Source: Pycnopodia helianthoides
Lineage: Eukaryota > Echinodermata > Asteroidea > Forcipulatida > Asteriidae
DNA: 64,000 nucleotides
Assembly (NCBI GenBank): GCA_032158295.1
Contig: CM063251.1
Coordinates: 17,919,425 to 17,983,424 of the forward strand
Direction: 5' to 3'
Part shown: piece after piece, positions 10,640 to 21,632 of the stretch
Position numbering within the stretch: the stretch's first letter is position 1
Layout of the letters: the number at the start of each line of letters is the position of its first letter
Notes under the pieces: generated by a model
Database searches by the model: none
What the model saw: the letters and a program-made list of their open reading frames with translations, nothing else
What the model was told of the DNA's origin: nothing
Program-made: the position numbers and the translations under genes

Positions 10640-11540
10640 TTCTAACCAATTTGATTCGGGCTAACCATTCGATTCAGGCTAACCATTCGATTCAGGCTCA
10701 CCATTTTGAATCAGTCTAACCATTTTTGATTCAGTCTAACCATTTTGATTCAGGCTCACCATTTTGATTCAGGCTCACCATTTTTGATTCAGTCTAACCA
10801 TTTTTGATTCAGTCTAACCATTTTCGATTCAGTCTAACCATTTTGATTCAGGCTCACCATTTTGATTCAGTCTAACCATTTTTGATTCAGTCTAACCATT
10901 TTTGATTCAGTCTAACCATTTTGATTCAGGCTCACCATTTTTGATTCAGTCTAACCATTTTGATTCAGGTCACCATTTTTGATTCAGGCTCACCATTTTT
11001 GATTCAGGCTCACCATTTTTGATCCAGTCTAACCATTTTTGATCCAGTCTAACCATTTTTGATTCAGTCTAACCATTTTTGATTCAGTCTAACCATTTTG
11101 ATTCAGGCTCACCATTTTTGATTCAGTCTCACCATTTTTGATTCAGTCTAACCATTTTGATTCAGGCTCACCATTTTTGATTCAGTCTAACCATTTTAAT
11201 TCAGTCTAACCATTTTTGATTCAGTCTAACCATTTTTGATTCAGGCTCACCATTTTGATTCAGGCTCACCATTTTTGATTCAGTCTAACCATTTTTGATT
11301 CAGTCTAACCATTTTGATTCAGGCTCACCATTTTTGACTCACCCTTTACCTTTTTGGTTCAGTCTATCCATTTTGATAAAGGCTAACCATTTTGACTCAC
11401 CCTTTACCTTTTTGATCTAGGCTAACCATTTTGATTCAGGCTAACCAATTTGACTCACCCTTTACCTTTTTGATTCAGGCTAACCGTTTGAACTCACGCT
11501 AACCATTTTCATTCCGGCTAACCACCTTTATTCTGGCGAA
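10640..11540. repeat. Tandem array, about 20-bp unit (CACCATTTTTGATTCAGGCT)
   Basis: About 45 head-to-tail units lie within talin intron 2. Two sub-types alternate irregularly: one with GATTCAGGCTCACCAT and one with GATTCAGTCTAACCAT, differing at two positions. The edges are more diverged (GACTCACCCTTTACCTTT from 11335), as expected if the array grew from its centre. Confidence 0.95.
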
Positions 11541-12110
11541 CCAATTTGATTTATGTCATTCAAAAGTGTGTGACTGCATTTTGTAAGATTTATTTACTGA
11601 TAACTATGAAATTGTGCCTATGATGGTAACGGATATATCCCAGTATCAATGGCTTCCAGGATGGATAACGTTTCATGTTTTCATCCGGTTTCAACAATCT
11701 GGCTGTGCCGTCACCTTCTTTTATATTTTTAGGTCATACCCAGACATGAACCACATATGCAAAGATCTGCAAAAACTAAAAACCAGACTAATGGAATACC
11801 AGTTGGAATGGCACAAGGCTTGGTCACGTTGAGCAACAAACATGAGTTTATACAGAGCACGTTATAATCAGTGACACTTTTCCCAATTCATTTTTCCATC
11901 ATTCATCATGCCCAATCAACCTCCACCAAGGTTTGCCGCGTTATTTTTCTTCTTAATAAATGAGCAGAATCTATGCACGAGGTGTTACAAAACAAATAGC
12001 GACTGCATATGACTTGTGAAATTGACAAACCAGATCATCTCCTGGAGTGTTGTATTTGAGAACGCTCAAGAGATCACCTTGAGTTTTTATTATTCCACTC
12101 ATTTGTATTT

Positions 12111-12227
12111 AAGGCCATGTCCGACTTTGGCTGTTGCTAAGGGTGTTGCTTCCAATGCATGTTAACTTGGCAATCAAGCAACAGCTGCAGCCACAGCCAT
12201 AGCCACAGCTGCTAGCTCAGACATGAC
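12111..12227. mobile_element. Short palindromic MITE, family F
   Basis: It begins AAGGCCATGTC...CTTTGGCTG and ends with a CAGCCACAGCCATAGCC-rich segment and GACATG, so the ends are roughly inverted. Related copies are at 45141-45228 and 54331-54424. All carry GCCACAGC / GCTGTGGC runs around a GCAA-containing centre. Confidence 0.5.
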
Positions 12228-12287
12228 ACAACATCTTCTACCTATAATCATGTACACTGTTTGTCACATATTCTTATCAGTGTCAGT

Positions 12288-12503
12288 TACCGTCATTTCC
12301 TGCATATAAGGCGCCTGGTGCAGTACCCAAAAATCACCAATATAAGATTCAAGTGTTAACGTACAAGGCGCACTGCCGTAAAAGACGCAACATGCCTGTC
12401 ATGCAGAGGCTTGCCAACCCATAAACTCAAGTGATAGCAGATAAGACGCTGTGATTTTATTGGGTCCTTTGAAAGTCGCGTCTATATGCAGGAAATTATG
12501 GTA
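12288..12503. mobile_element. Palindromic MITE, TACCGTCATTTCCTGCATAT ends
   Basis: The left end TACCGTCATTTCCTGCATAT is answered by the right end ATATGCAGGAAATTATGGTA, and GCGCC/AAGGCGC blocks follow inside each end. This terminal pattern is familiar from non-autonomous DNA elements in many animals. It is about 215 bp and non-coding. Only one copy is in the window. Confidence 0.75.
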
Positions 12504-13462
12504 CATTCCTTTGACTATCAGACCTGCCAACATTTGAATCCTGGAAAAAGAGAAACCCTCGGCCGGTGTTCCAGGGGGCCACCTAGACCTCTGGCAGGTT
12601 TCAGGGGTGGAGCCCCTGTTGGGGGGTCCAAGCTCACCGAAGCTCACAGAACTACATGGGCCATTTGAGGGCTTAAATTCACATCTAGGGATCTGATAGC
12701 AAATACGACTAGCAGTTTTTAAAAATCATGTGGGAAAAAAACCCAGAAAAATTGAAAATCCAAAAAAAAACATACATGTAAGAAAAAAAATGGAAAGGAC
12801 TTCCGCCGCCCTGAACTTTTGATATAGGACTAAAAGAGTGGCGACGAGGTCTTAAACAGTCATGGCGGAGCGATAAAGGACCTAGCCGAAGGCCACAACA
12901 CCTTCAAGGTGGTAAACGAACGCTCAAGACCGAGTCACCACTCTCTTATTCCCATTCATTAATGCTCTTTTTGTTAAAAAGCGTAATAATGTTGGAAAAA
13001 TCTGTAAAACCTTTAAGGAAATTTTCGATTCCTGTCACGTCCTTGGACTCCCTTCGTGCTCAATGGCTATGTGTAGCTGCTGACACGGTTTAAAATTTAA
13101 AGGGTAATGTCTTCTTTATTGAGCATGCATACATACGTGTCTTAGTGAGCCACTTACTAGCGTGTTCTTATGTTATCACGTAATGCGCTATTAGGTTTTG
13201 TATTGTAGCATGCATGTTATCGCAAGATAACGAAGACTACAATCCAATTTACACATTCGCAGTTGGCGCCACCAAAAATAATTTCAACAGACACACATTT
13301 TTTATACATATAATTTTTTTGTTAAGCAATGAAAGTTTGGAAAACCAGCACATCCTGAATTTAGGGTTTGTTTTTTAAAGTCAGAAAATGGAACTGACCT
13401 GGGAAAATCGGGACAGTAATGTAAAGTTTGAACACATCTTAGGGAGTGAACCTAACTCTTAC

Positions 13463-13560
13463 CCCTGCTCTAAGGAGATAGTGTTCCAGTGTCTTCCCTG
13501 ACTCCAACCAGACGCCTTTCTTAGGATCCTCATCAGAAAGAAAGAGACCATATTCATTGG
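13463..13560 (-). CDS. TLN: Talin coding exon 2 (F0 domain)
   Basis: Bounded on the minus strand by the acceptor TTATTTGCAG and donor GTAAGAG. The exon is 98 bp, and after the two bases that complete a codon with exon 1 it encodes NEYGLFLSDEDPKKGVWLES, the most conserved stretch of the talin F0 domain (GLFLSDDDPKKGIWLE in vertebrates). It ends after an LLRAG stretch, in phase with exon 3. Codon phase and splice sites agree with both neighbours, so this is a working exon and not a processed copy. Confidence 0.95.
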
Positions 13561-13729
13561 CTGCAAATAAGAAAAGAAAAACAATCAGATGCATGATCAA
13601 TCAAATTATTGAAAGTCTTGAACAATTTTAAATGATTGTATCTCAGAAAAGTTACAAAACCAAGACAATTGAGAATATTGAATGGATATTGACAACAAAT
13701 ATTGACAAAATAAGGAGACCCCCGTCAGA

Positions 13730-13800
13730 GGGCAAGATAGCTCAGTTGGTAGAGCGCCTGCATGTTAACCTTGAGGTCGCAGATTCAAATCCTGTTTAAG
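13730..13800 (+). mobile_element. tRNA-like sequence, probably a SINE head
   Basis: TAGCTCAGTTGGTAGAGCG is an excellent A box/D arm, and GGTCGCAGATTCAAATCC is a good B box at normal spacing. However, the 5' GGGCAAG has no matching 3' acceptor strand and the T stem does not pair. It is therefore a tRNA-derived repeat or tRNA pseudogene rather than a working tRNA. The anticodon-loop region reads ATGTTAACC, which resembles tRNA-Asn (GTT), but that is weak. Confidence 0.6.
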
Positions 13801-14170
13801 TCTATTTTTCTCTGTTCAGCAAAATATTATCTAAGAAAAGCTGAAGACATGAAGTTTAAAAATAACTATTTTGCTGAACTTTTAACCTTGACAGAGTTTG
13901 TTCCACTGTCTGAAATTTGAATTTGTCATTAAAGGTTGATATCTTTTTGTGTTTCTTTTTTCTGAAAATTACTGCCGAAATTATTTGTCCAAAGCATGGT
14001 TCAAAGATAAATAATGTGATGGCAATACCTTCATCAATTTATTTTTCTTTTGACTTTTTCAAAATGAATTTAAAAGAAAAGTTGTGGGAAGCTTTGTTTA
14101 TTTGCAGCAATAAAAAAAAACACTGGTGATTTGGAGTAGAAGGCGTCTTCAAATTCTGTTTCCTTGGTTT

Positions 14171-14556
14171 TTAAAGGGAAAGTATACCTTTGGTTCTAGG
14201 AGCTGTTCTATAGTTTTAATCTTATATAAATATAGATACATACAATAAAACAACCTGTGATAATTTAATTTCAAAAGGTTATAGCATTTTTGAGATATCG
14301 CTGAAAATCTGGAGCGGTTATGTCCACGAAGGAAGAATAGTCCGTGATTGGAATACACAATCTGAGAAATGTTTCATGCAGAAACGTTTCTCAGATTGAA
14401 ATGTTTTTGAATCCCTGTCTGTTAAACCACATTTCTTAGAAGGGAATTGTATGTCAAAATATTATACATTATCAACAGCTGCAGTGCTTCTTACCAAGTA
14501 AGTTTTTATGGCCATTAATTTTTGAAGTAATTACCAAAGGTATACCCTCCCTTTGA
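14171..14556. mobile_element. Family C MITE
   Basis: It starts TTAAAGGGAAAGTATACC and ends GGTATACCCTCCCTTTGAA, which are imperfect inverted repeats. The interior has TGAGAAATGTTTCATGCAGAAACG and GTAAGTTTTTATGGCCATTAA, both found again at 21020-21393, 23136-23560 and 27700-28076. Confidence 0.75.
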
Positions 14557-14602
14557 AGTATATCAAAAATATTTCTTTGATGAAATGACATGTGTATGAA
14601 GT

Positions 14603-14987
14603 TTAAAGGAACATTACAGAATTGGTTTTTGCTAACAAAGCAGTTGCTGGCAGTGTAAGCACTTTAAGTAATCCACCATATACATAAACTGACAAACCTG
14701 TAGAAGTTTGAGATCGATCGGCCATCTGGGTCACGAGAAAATAGTGAAAAAACCGACTACACATTTGCAAGAAATCATATAGGTTCAACAGATGAATAAA
14801 GCGCTCACTGAGCGATAAACTCCAAACGGAAAATTAGTTTATTCATTTCTCATCAAATATGGCATTTCAGACAGAAATATTTCAAGGGATGTTTTCTACT
14901 ATCATCATCATTAGACCGTGTAAGTTTTATGTAAATCTGTGATCAAAAGTATATTTTACAATTACCAATTCTGTAATGTTCCTTTAA
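14603..14987. mobile_element. Family B MITE, copy 2 (inverted)
   Basis: Same element as 9619-9972, in the opposite orientation: TTAAAGGAACATTACAGAATT at the left, ACCAATTCTGTAATGTTCC at the right, and CCGATCGATCTCAAAC (reversed) and CGCTCACTGAGCG inside. It lies only about 50 bp from the family C element ending at 14556. Confidence 0.85.
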
Positions 14988-15212
14988 ATGAGATTTGTCA
15001 TTTTTGCTTTTGATTATTACTGATCCTGTACTTTAATACGATTGTTGATCAAACCACTTTAGGCCAAAATTGATGCAGTAAATATTAAATTATATTCTAC
15101 TTGATGGATTGATGCTATTTCAGAGAATCAAGTCATACAAAAAAAAAAAAAAATAAGATTTCAAGTCACAACTCATGTATTGGATAACCACTTGATCAAT
15201 ATGTCAACTTAC

Positions 15213-15385
15213 GTTGCCCGGGTAACGCTGCAGCCTCCGGATTCTTCTCTCGAATGCATCGGCAAACGTCATAGACCAGCCCAGTTGGATCAAATTGCAT
15301 GGTCTTCGTGCTGTTTGCAGCCACAATGTTGATTTTCAATGAAATCTTCAACGCCATTGTGGCTGGCTGGTGTTACCACAGTTAT
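15213..15385 (-). CDS. TLN: Talin coding exon 1: start codon and F0 domain, with 5' UTR
   Basis: The ATG lies at 15357-15355 on the minus strand. The frame encodes MALKISLKINIVAANSTKTM and continues QFDPTGLVYDVCR, matching talin N termini (short beta strand, then MQFEPSTMVYDACR in vertebrates). The 145 coding bases end one base into a codon at donor GTAAGTTG, and exon 2 supplies the other two. The exon begins upstream of the ATG: an acceptor with a pyrimidine run (CTTTTCCAG) at 15386 leaves 28 bases of 5' UTR here, so at least one non-coding exon must exist further right; the best candidate is at 34441-34530. No upstream ATG is seen within this UTR piece. Confidence 0.95.
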
Positions 15386-15684
15386 CTGGAAAAGAACGAC
15401 GCAAAGTTACGAGAAAATTGTTAATTACAATGCAAATTGAAAAAACAGCAGTGTCCTGTTTGGTTCTGTTACTTCATTTTCAGAAATATACCTGTCTGAC
15501 TTGTTGGCATCTGTTGAGAAATTATGTTTAAATCTGATCTTGTTTATCTGTCAAAAAGTGAGACAAAATTCTTATAACGTTATGATGTTTCTAAACCAAA
15601 AAGGATTATAAACTTTAATAACATTTTCATAGATAGTTTTATGAATATAAATACACATGTGCACAGCCACAATCATGGTTACAT

Positions 15685-16165
15685 ACGTCACCGTGGTCAA
15701 GTGGTTAGACTGCAGGACTTGCAATCACAAGGTTGTGGGTTTGAATCCGGCCAAGGCAATCGCTGGTTTCACAATGACTAGAATAAGTATCGTCGTCTAG
15801 TTACTGAATCCCAATTTATTGATTTTGTGCGATTCATAACCGTGGACGTTAAGCCAATATTTGTCTGAGAGTGATTGGCAACAGCCAGCTTGGTGTTTAT
15901 ATCCCCATGTGGGAGCTTTGCACGGTTCCCTTGCCGGGAAGATCATCTCAAATTCTTGGTGTCCAAGAAAAAACAGTTTGAAAACCACTGGTTAACAGTT
16001 ATCTCAACATTATTTTGAAATCAGCACTGTGTCAACAAAGGGAAAAAAGTACTTTTGTCAAATATAAGATCTGCAAAGAGTTACTCTATTCCTTTTTCTG
16101 TTTATTTGGTGTCTTTGTAACAAAACAAAAACCATTGATTGTGGTCGTGCGATGTTGAAACTGGC
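15685..16165 (+). mobile_element. tRNA-derived SINE with a shared 3' body
   Basis: The head GTCACCGTGGTCAAGTGGTTAGAC is an A box, and GGTTGTGGGTTTGAATCC about 35 bp later is a B box. The downstream body, especially AAAACCACTGGTTAACAGTT and GATCTGCAAAGAGTTACTC through TTTGGTGTCTTTGTAACAAAA, recurs at about 30690-30890. This is the pattern of a pol III-transcribed retroposon. No poly(A) or simple tail is obvious. Confidence 0.65.
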
Positions 16166-16656
16166 GAGCTGGTTAGAATGGATCGCATGGACTCTTCAAA
16201 AACACTAATGTAACTTCCCTTTAAATCTAGGCGCTGCATCTTTGAGAGCTCCTGTAACATTTACAAAATCAAATTACTTTTCTATATCCCTAGACAGAAA
16301 CCAACCACTGGAAACTTGTTTCACTCCTAATATGATTTTCCAAACAGAATATATTGTGCCTGACTCGCATGTTCGTACCATGTTCGTACCGCATAATAAG
16401 AAAACTGAGTCTGATGTTATGTCCAAGGACAACTTACAAACCACTTCAGGAAAAAGGTGTCTATGGCAAGCTTTAGAATTGTAAGCAGAAGGTTGTTACC
16501 GATCGGGAAAAGTCAGAAAGTACAGTTTCAGTTCATTGCCTTTTATTGGATTAATTTCAGATGAGAGCAAACAGGGCAGGGAATGGCATTGAAGCATCTA
16601 AGTGAAACAATGTTCAACATGTACTATTATCATAGGTTTAAATGTAGTAGATCAAT

Positions 16657-16833
16657 TACAGTAGCCTCTCGTAATAACAAGATCGCTGGGACTGGCTAAA
16701 TTACATGTACCTGTCACATCTGTATCCAAATTATCAGGATGTCGTTACAAAGAAACATAAAGCGGAAATGAGATTTTTGACCCTTTATAAGCAGGACCTC
16801 CTAAGGTGCTCTTTACAACAAGGGCTGACTGTA
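16657..16833. mobile_element. Pogo/Tigger-like MITE, copy 1
   Basis: It begins TACAGTAGCCTCTCGTAATAAC and ends AAGGGCTGACTGTA, with internal TTTATAAGCAG. Ends of the type TACAGT...CTNGTTATAAC, with TA at the outer edge, are typical of Tc1/mariner-pogo (Tigger) non-autonomous elements. A second copy is at 36225-36413. Confidence 0.6.
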
Positions 16834-18352
16834 TAAATACATAGTGCCTATTTCTTAAGGTTACTTCAAACACAGGTCTGATACTACTAGAGCCAACAGA
16901 GGCAATTTCCTCCATGCCCCTGGTCATTCATTGCCTTGGTGCCCCTTGAAATAATCCAGTAGAAATTTAAGTTTCCCTCATAGAGGTCGTGCCCTTTACG
17001 GTAAAGGAAAAACCAACTTACACTTACCAGAAAGAAGTTCATATCAGCCCTTTAAAGTACATAAATTAACTAAATTGACGCTCATCAAGACTGGAGTTTC
17101 ATGTATATAGTAAACCAGGAAATAAAGATAAGATTAAGAGGGAAAGACCGTCACCAATTTATAGAACTGATCAAACATGTTAAGTTAATTAAATCAATGT
17201 TGAACAATAATAGTATGCCAAGGCTAGGAAAGAACCTAACATCTATTTTACCAAGATCAAAAAGTTACTTCTTATAAAAAGGTTGCAAAGAATGGTGAAA
17301 GACATAGCCAAGAAATTCCAAGAATGACTGTTGCCCATGTGTCATCATTCCCAAACGTCCAGCACCAACGATGAATAGTTCATCAAGAATCTAATCTCTA
17401 ATAATTTACATCTGGAATAAATATTAAACTTCTGGATGCTATCGTTCCAAGACCATGTTCTGCCGTGATGTCCGAGAACACATATTTGAGTACAAAGTCA
17501 ACAACACGGGAAAGGATATGAATGATGTTTATTTTTAAGAACTTCCTTGGTGCTGGTATGGTGCTAACTGATGCTACTTGTCAAACGTTCTAAAGCTGCC
17601 ATCTTTAAGAGTTTTAATTTGTTCTTTTTCTTTTCCATCCCTGAACAAATATTTAAGTTCGTAAGATAAAAGCAACATTTTCTCAAAAATACAACCAACC
17701 ATTTCGTTTGAATTTCCACAAATCAACTTTCAGTAGACATTTTCTTTGAAACCCAATGTTTTTTTTTTTAAAGAAGTAATCTTTCACACAGTCGCTTCAA
17801 GAACTTTGATTTTGTTCCTTCTTCTGCATCAAATGATTACGTTTACATTTTAGACAGAATTTATGGCTCCTCAAACATTCCATTTTGTCCGAGTCACTTC
17901 CCAGGAAGCTTGGGCAGCATTTCTTGATATCGTTCTGCTGGATGACAATTTGCTATAATTTAAATACATTTCAAATAATCCCTCACATGTACTGTGAACA
18001 GTATATTGAGTATACCTTATTAAAAACCAAGAACAAAATTGAATAAAAAAAAAATACATCCACCGCCTATAAAATAAAATCCTAATTAAGTAACTCAATT
18101 GAGAGGGTCTACCAAGCAAATGTACTGGAATAAGTTTATTGCTGCTTCGGAGAGCTTGGCACACAGTGCGTGCAAGTAACAACTTCATTTGCATTTTGGA
18201 AATGCCAGCCGACTCCACTCTTTCTATCTAATATGATTGCTGGGACTCTATTGAAGCATAAGCCCCTTCAGGAAAGGTGTCTCTTTCCATTAACATTTCT
18301 AAATGAGGAGCTATTATTGTTTTAAGAGGTTGGCCAAGATGTGGTTGTCTGG

Positions 18353-18745
18353 TTAAAGGAACATTACAGAATTGCTAAGAAAACAACTTGTAAAATATAC
18401 TTTTGATCACAGATTTACATAAAACTTACACGGTCTAATGATGATGATAGTAGAAAACATCCCTTGAAATATTTCTGTCTGAAATGCCATATTTGATGAG
18501 AAATGAATAAAGTAATTTTCCGAGTGGAGTTTATCGCTCAGTGAGCGTTTTATTCATTTGTTGAAGCTATATGATTTCATGCAAATGTGTAATCGGGTTT
18601 TCACTATTTTCTCGTGACCCAGATGGCCGATCGATCTCAAACTTCTACAGGTTTGTCAGTTTATGTATATGGTGGATTACATAAAGTGCTTACACTGCCA
18701 GCAACTGTCTTGTTAGCAAACACCAATTCTGTAATGTTCCTTTAA
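18353..18745. mobile_element. Family B MITE, copy 3
   Basis: Full-length copy in the same orientation as 9619-9972, with TTAAAGGAACATTACAGAATT and its inverted counterpart at the ends, and the CCAGATGGCCGATCGATCTC segment in the interior. The three family B copies are very similar, so the family was active fairly recently. Confidence 0.85.
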
Positions 18746-19066
18746 GTGTAGTAACGTCGTCCCAAAGTTCCTGTGTGAGAGCTTGAGATGTAATGGTTAC
18801 TAGGCAAGAAGATTTCATATACTTAGTTTGCCCATGGCCTCCTGTGGGACTATTTATTTCATTTTCGACAAGGAACAGTCCATGCAGTCCAATATATTTT
18901 ACATCTAGGCTATGGATGTCCATGAAGACCTGAGCATATTCATAATTTATACCACTACCTCAGGTATCAAGAGACCCAGTTCTAAGAAGTAAATTCCAGG
19001 AAATGACTTTCTGTTCCTATTTCCAGCAAGAACATTCCTTTCCACTGGATGTATCACACTAGGCTT

Positions 19067-19085
19067 CACACACACACACACACAC
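19067..19085. repeat. CA microsatellite
   Basis: About nine CA dinucleotides in a row, followed by CAGCTGCAG. This is a simple repeat. Confidence 0.9.
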
Positions 19086-19814
19086 CAGCTGCAGATGATT
19101 CGATTTGAATTTCAGATTTTTAAATGTTGATTTTCACTGACTACACCTAAGAGTCAATTGCTCAGTGAATTACAATATAATCAACAGAGATTTATGCCAA
19201 TGATTGTAATAAATTGACCGTCAAATGGGACAAATCTCTAAAGAACAGCAAGATTGTGTCATCAAAATCCTTTAATATCACTGTCAAATATGAACCAGCT
19301 TTCTGGAACCAAGAGCTATCCTCTATTTTTCTAAATAATGTCTTCAGTTTTTATCTCCCATTCTGTTAATAAATCCATCACACAATCCGCAAATCTTCTA
19401 CATATTATATTTTTAACTTGTCAATTATTATAAATTAAGACTTATTTCAAAATACCAACCGTGATTTACACCTAAAATCCCGGTCGTTAAAGCCGATTCA
19501 GAAATAAGAAATAAATCAAACTTATGTATCAAGATGATTGGTCCTATAATGTATATTCGCCTCAGGAGGCTGTCGATGTATCTTCTTTTGTTAACATGCA
19601 CATCTAAAATGCTCCAGAGCATTAGAGCATAATCAAAGATGTAAAACAGGCCATGTAGTCTGGACCCCATGCCATGAGGTCTCGTACCAGACATCAGAAT
19701 TTTGTCCAAGTGATCCCTGGCTCCACACAGCGCATAACAAACCATCAGAGTGGAGAGTTACACAGCACTCTGTTGCCATTAATGAAAGAATCAAATTAAA
19801 ATTTGTGCAAGATA

Positions 19815-20010
19815 AATTTGTTATTGGCTGGCAAAGGCTGTGGACACGGCAGCCACTGGCTTACTGAAGTAGCCACAAGATAATTTTGTATTGACTGGCA
19901 AAGGCTGTGGACACGGCAGCCACTGGCTTACATAGCCACAAGATAATTTTGTATTGACTGGCAAAGGCTGTGGACACGGCAGCCACTGGCTTACTGAAGA
20001 AGCCATAGTC
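19815..20010. repeat. Tandem triplication, 63-67-bp unit
   Basis: CTGGCAAAGGCTGTGGACAC starts three times, at 19828, 19895 and 19958, followed each time by GGCAGCCACTGGCTTAC. The second unit is 4 bp shorter (63 against 67). Between units lies GCCACAAGATAATTTTGTAT. It generates repetitive but spurious open frames on the minus strand. Confidence 0.95.
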
Positions 20011-21019
20011 AAAGCCATTAACTTGGCTCAAGGAAGCATACTCCACCTGGCAGCAAGCCATTGCCCATGAAAAGAAAAAGTAATTTTCTCGCACTTGTTT
20101 TCCTTTTGGAGCTTGGCCACCCTATCAGGCATCTTCCATTACAACTTGACAGCCTAAACTTCATACTGCGATAACCAAACTTTGTCTGGTGATAACATTG
20201 TCAAACTACAAGCTGGTCAAGTATGAAGTTGTCCAGTAAAGACATCCTGATAATTTGGATACAGATGTGACAGGAATAAGGCACACTACAATAATGGTTA
20301 CAGTTGTCAATAATACCCTCTTTCAATGAAACATCTGCTTAGTTAATAGTTCAAATCTTGGGTGCTGTGGTGTGATTGGCTACATGATCAGCCAATCCTG
20401 AAAGCTGCCACGTATCCAGCAGACACAGCTGAAATGTAATTATAAATGACCCAAGTTGTCACTTCTGGGGATTTCCACTTTGTTTGATTGACTGAATGTG
20501 TGCTGATTGGCCAACTAGCCGACCAATCCCACTGCATTGTAATAAAAATGAACAGACAACCCAGGACCTTGTAGTGCTGCTGAGACAGTGATCAGTAAAT
20601 AGTTGCTCGATACAGATTGGTCAATCTAGTGATTCAATCTTGATATCATATGTCAGTCACGGATCTTTCAACATTTCTACCATTGCCTCAAACTGAACAC
20701 CATGAAAAAGCAGTATGTTAGGCCTGGAATGTCATTGATTCACCTCTACATGGGCAATGCTACTTGTCCTGAGACAAGAACACTTCCATTACATGTACAT
20801 TACCATTCGGTACATATGAGTAAACTGCTTTCGACATCAATAGGGATGAGATTGGATGGATGTGAACATTCCTAAAGAATGGTTTGTCGGTCCGAGTCCC
20901 CACCTTACCTCCATGAGGGAAATTTAACTTTCTACTGCAACATTTCATGGAGCACCAAGGCAATGACCAAGGGCATGGAGGTGATTGCCTCTGTTATCTA
21001 AAGCATCAGGTCTGGATAA

Positions 21020-21393
21020 TTAAAGGCACAGTACACCTTTGGTAATTGGAGCCTACTGATTGTGTTAATCCTATATAAATGTAGGTACATACAATAAAAC
21101 TAACCTGTGAAAACTTCACTTCAAAAGATGGTCGCATTTTTGAGATACATGTATCACCGAAAAAACGGAGCGAATATTTCCACGCAGTAAGAATACAGTC
21201 TGAGAACAGAAACACTTCTCAGATTCAAATTTAGAGGGAAAAAAAGTGATATATTTTCCATAACCGTAGTACTTTGAAGTTCAAAGTTTCTCAAAGTTCA
21301 TTATACTACCCAAGGCTGCTCTCCTTCTTACCAAGTAAGTTTTCATTGCCATAAATTTTCAGAGTCATTACCAAACGTGTACTGTACCTTTAA
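21020..21393. mobile_element. Family C MITE
   Basis: It starts TTAAAGGCACAGTACACCTT and ends CGTGTACTGTACCTTTAA. The interior has the family's TGAGAACAGAAACACTTCTC, ACCAAGTAAGTTTTCATTGCC and GAGATACATGTATCACCGA segments. Confidence 0.75.
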
Positions 21394-21464
21394 CCATTGT
21401 TTTGTCCTTCTGATGCAATGTTGTGCTGTACACATGTACATGTATGTGCTCCGTAACATAGTGT

Positions 21465-21632
21465 TAGCCAGAGGGGTGTCTGAGTGTCTTTTGGACACCC
21501 TGTTTTAAATTTAGACACCCTGTTTTATCTGTCAGTTACATGTAAATGTATTGTAAGTGTTGCATTGTATTTGGACACCCAGTTTTTGAATTTCCAGCAA
21601 ATTTGGACACCCTTTTACCAAACCCTGGCTAA
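21465..21632. mobile_element. Small MITE with TTAGCCAGAGG...CCCTGGCTAA ends
   Basis: The left TTAGCCAGAGGGGTGTC and right AAACCCTGGCTAA form terminal inverted repeats, and the interior repeats (T)TTGGACACCC four times. About 165 bp, non-coding. I see only one copy. Confidence 0.55.

Larger units (their letters stand above)
8290..13462 (-). other. Talin intron between coding exons 2 and 3
   Basis: About 5.2 kb without recognisable exons. It contains a tRNA-like B box (9206-9232), a family B MITE (9619-9972), a large tandem array (10640-11540), two palindromic MITEs (12111-12227 and 12288-12503) and worn family E sequence near 9400-9500. The open frame at 8439-8774 on the plus strand has no splice context or recognisable domain. 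Confidence 0.8.

Noticed and set aside
13730..13800. tRNA gene with a GTT anticodon
   Set aside because: The acceptor and T stems do not pair, so it is a tRNA-derived repeat rather than a functional gene.
17871..18218. 115-codon open frame on the minus strand in talin intron 1
   Set aside because: No splice sites in phase around it, no conserved motif, and aromatic-rich stretches typical of chance translation of AT-rich DNA.
19821..20094. Repetitive minus-strand frames (KPVAAVSTAFASQ units)
   Set aside because: They come from the 63-67-bp tandem triplication and have no gene context.
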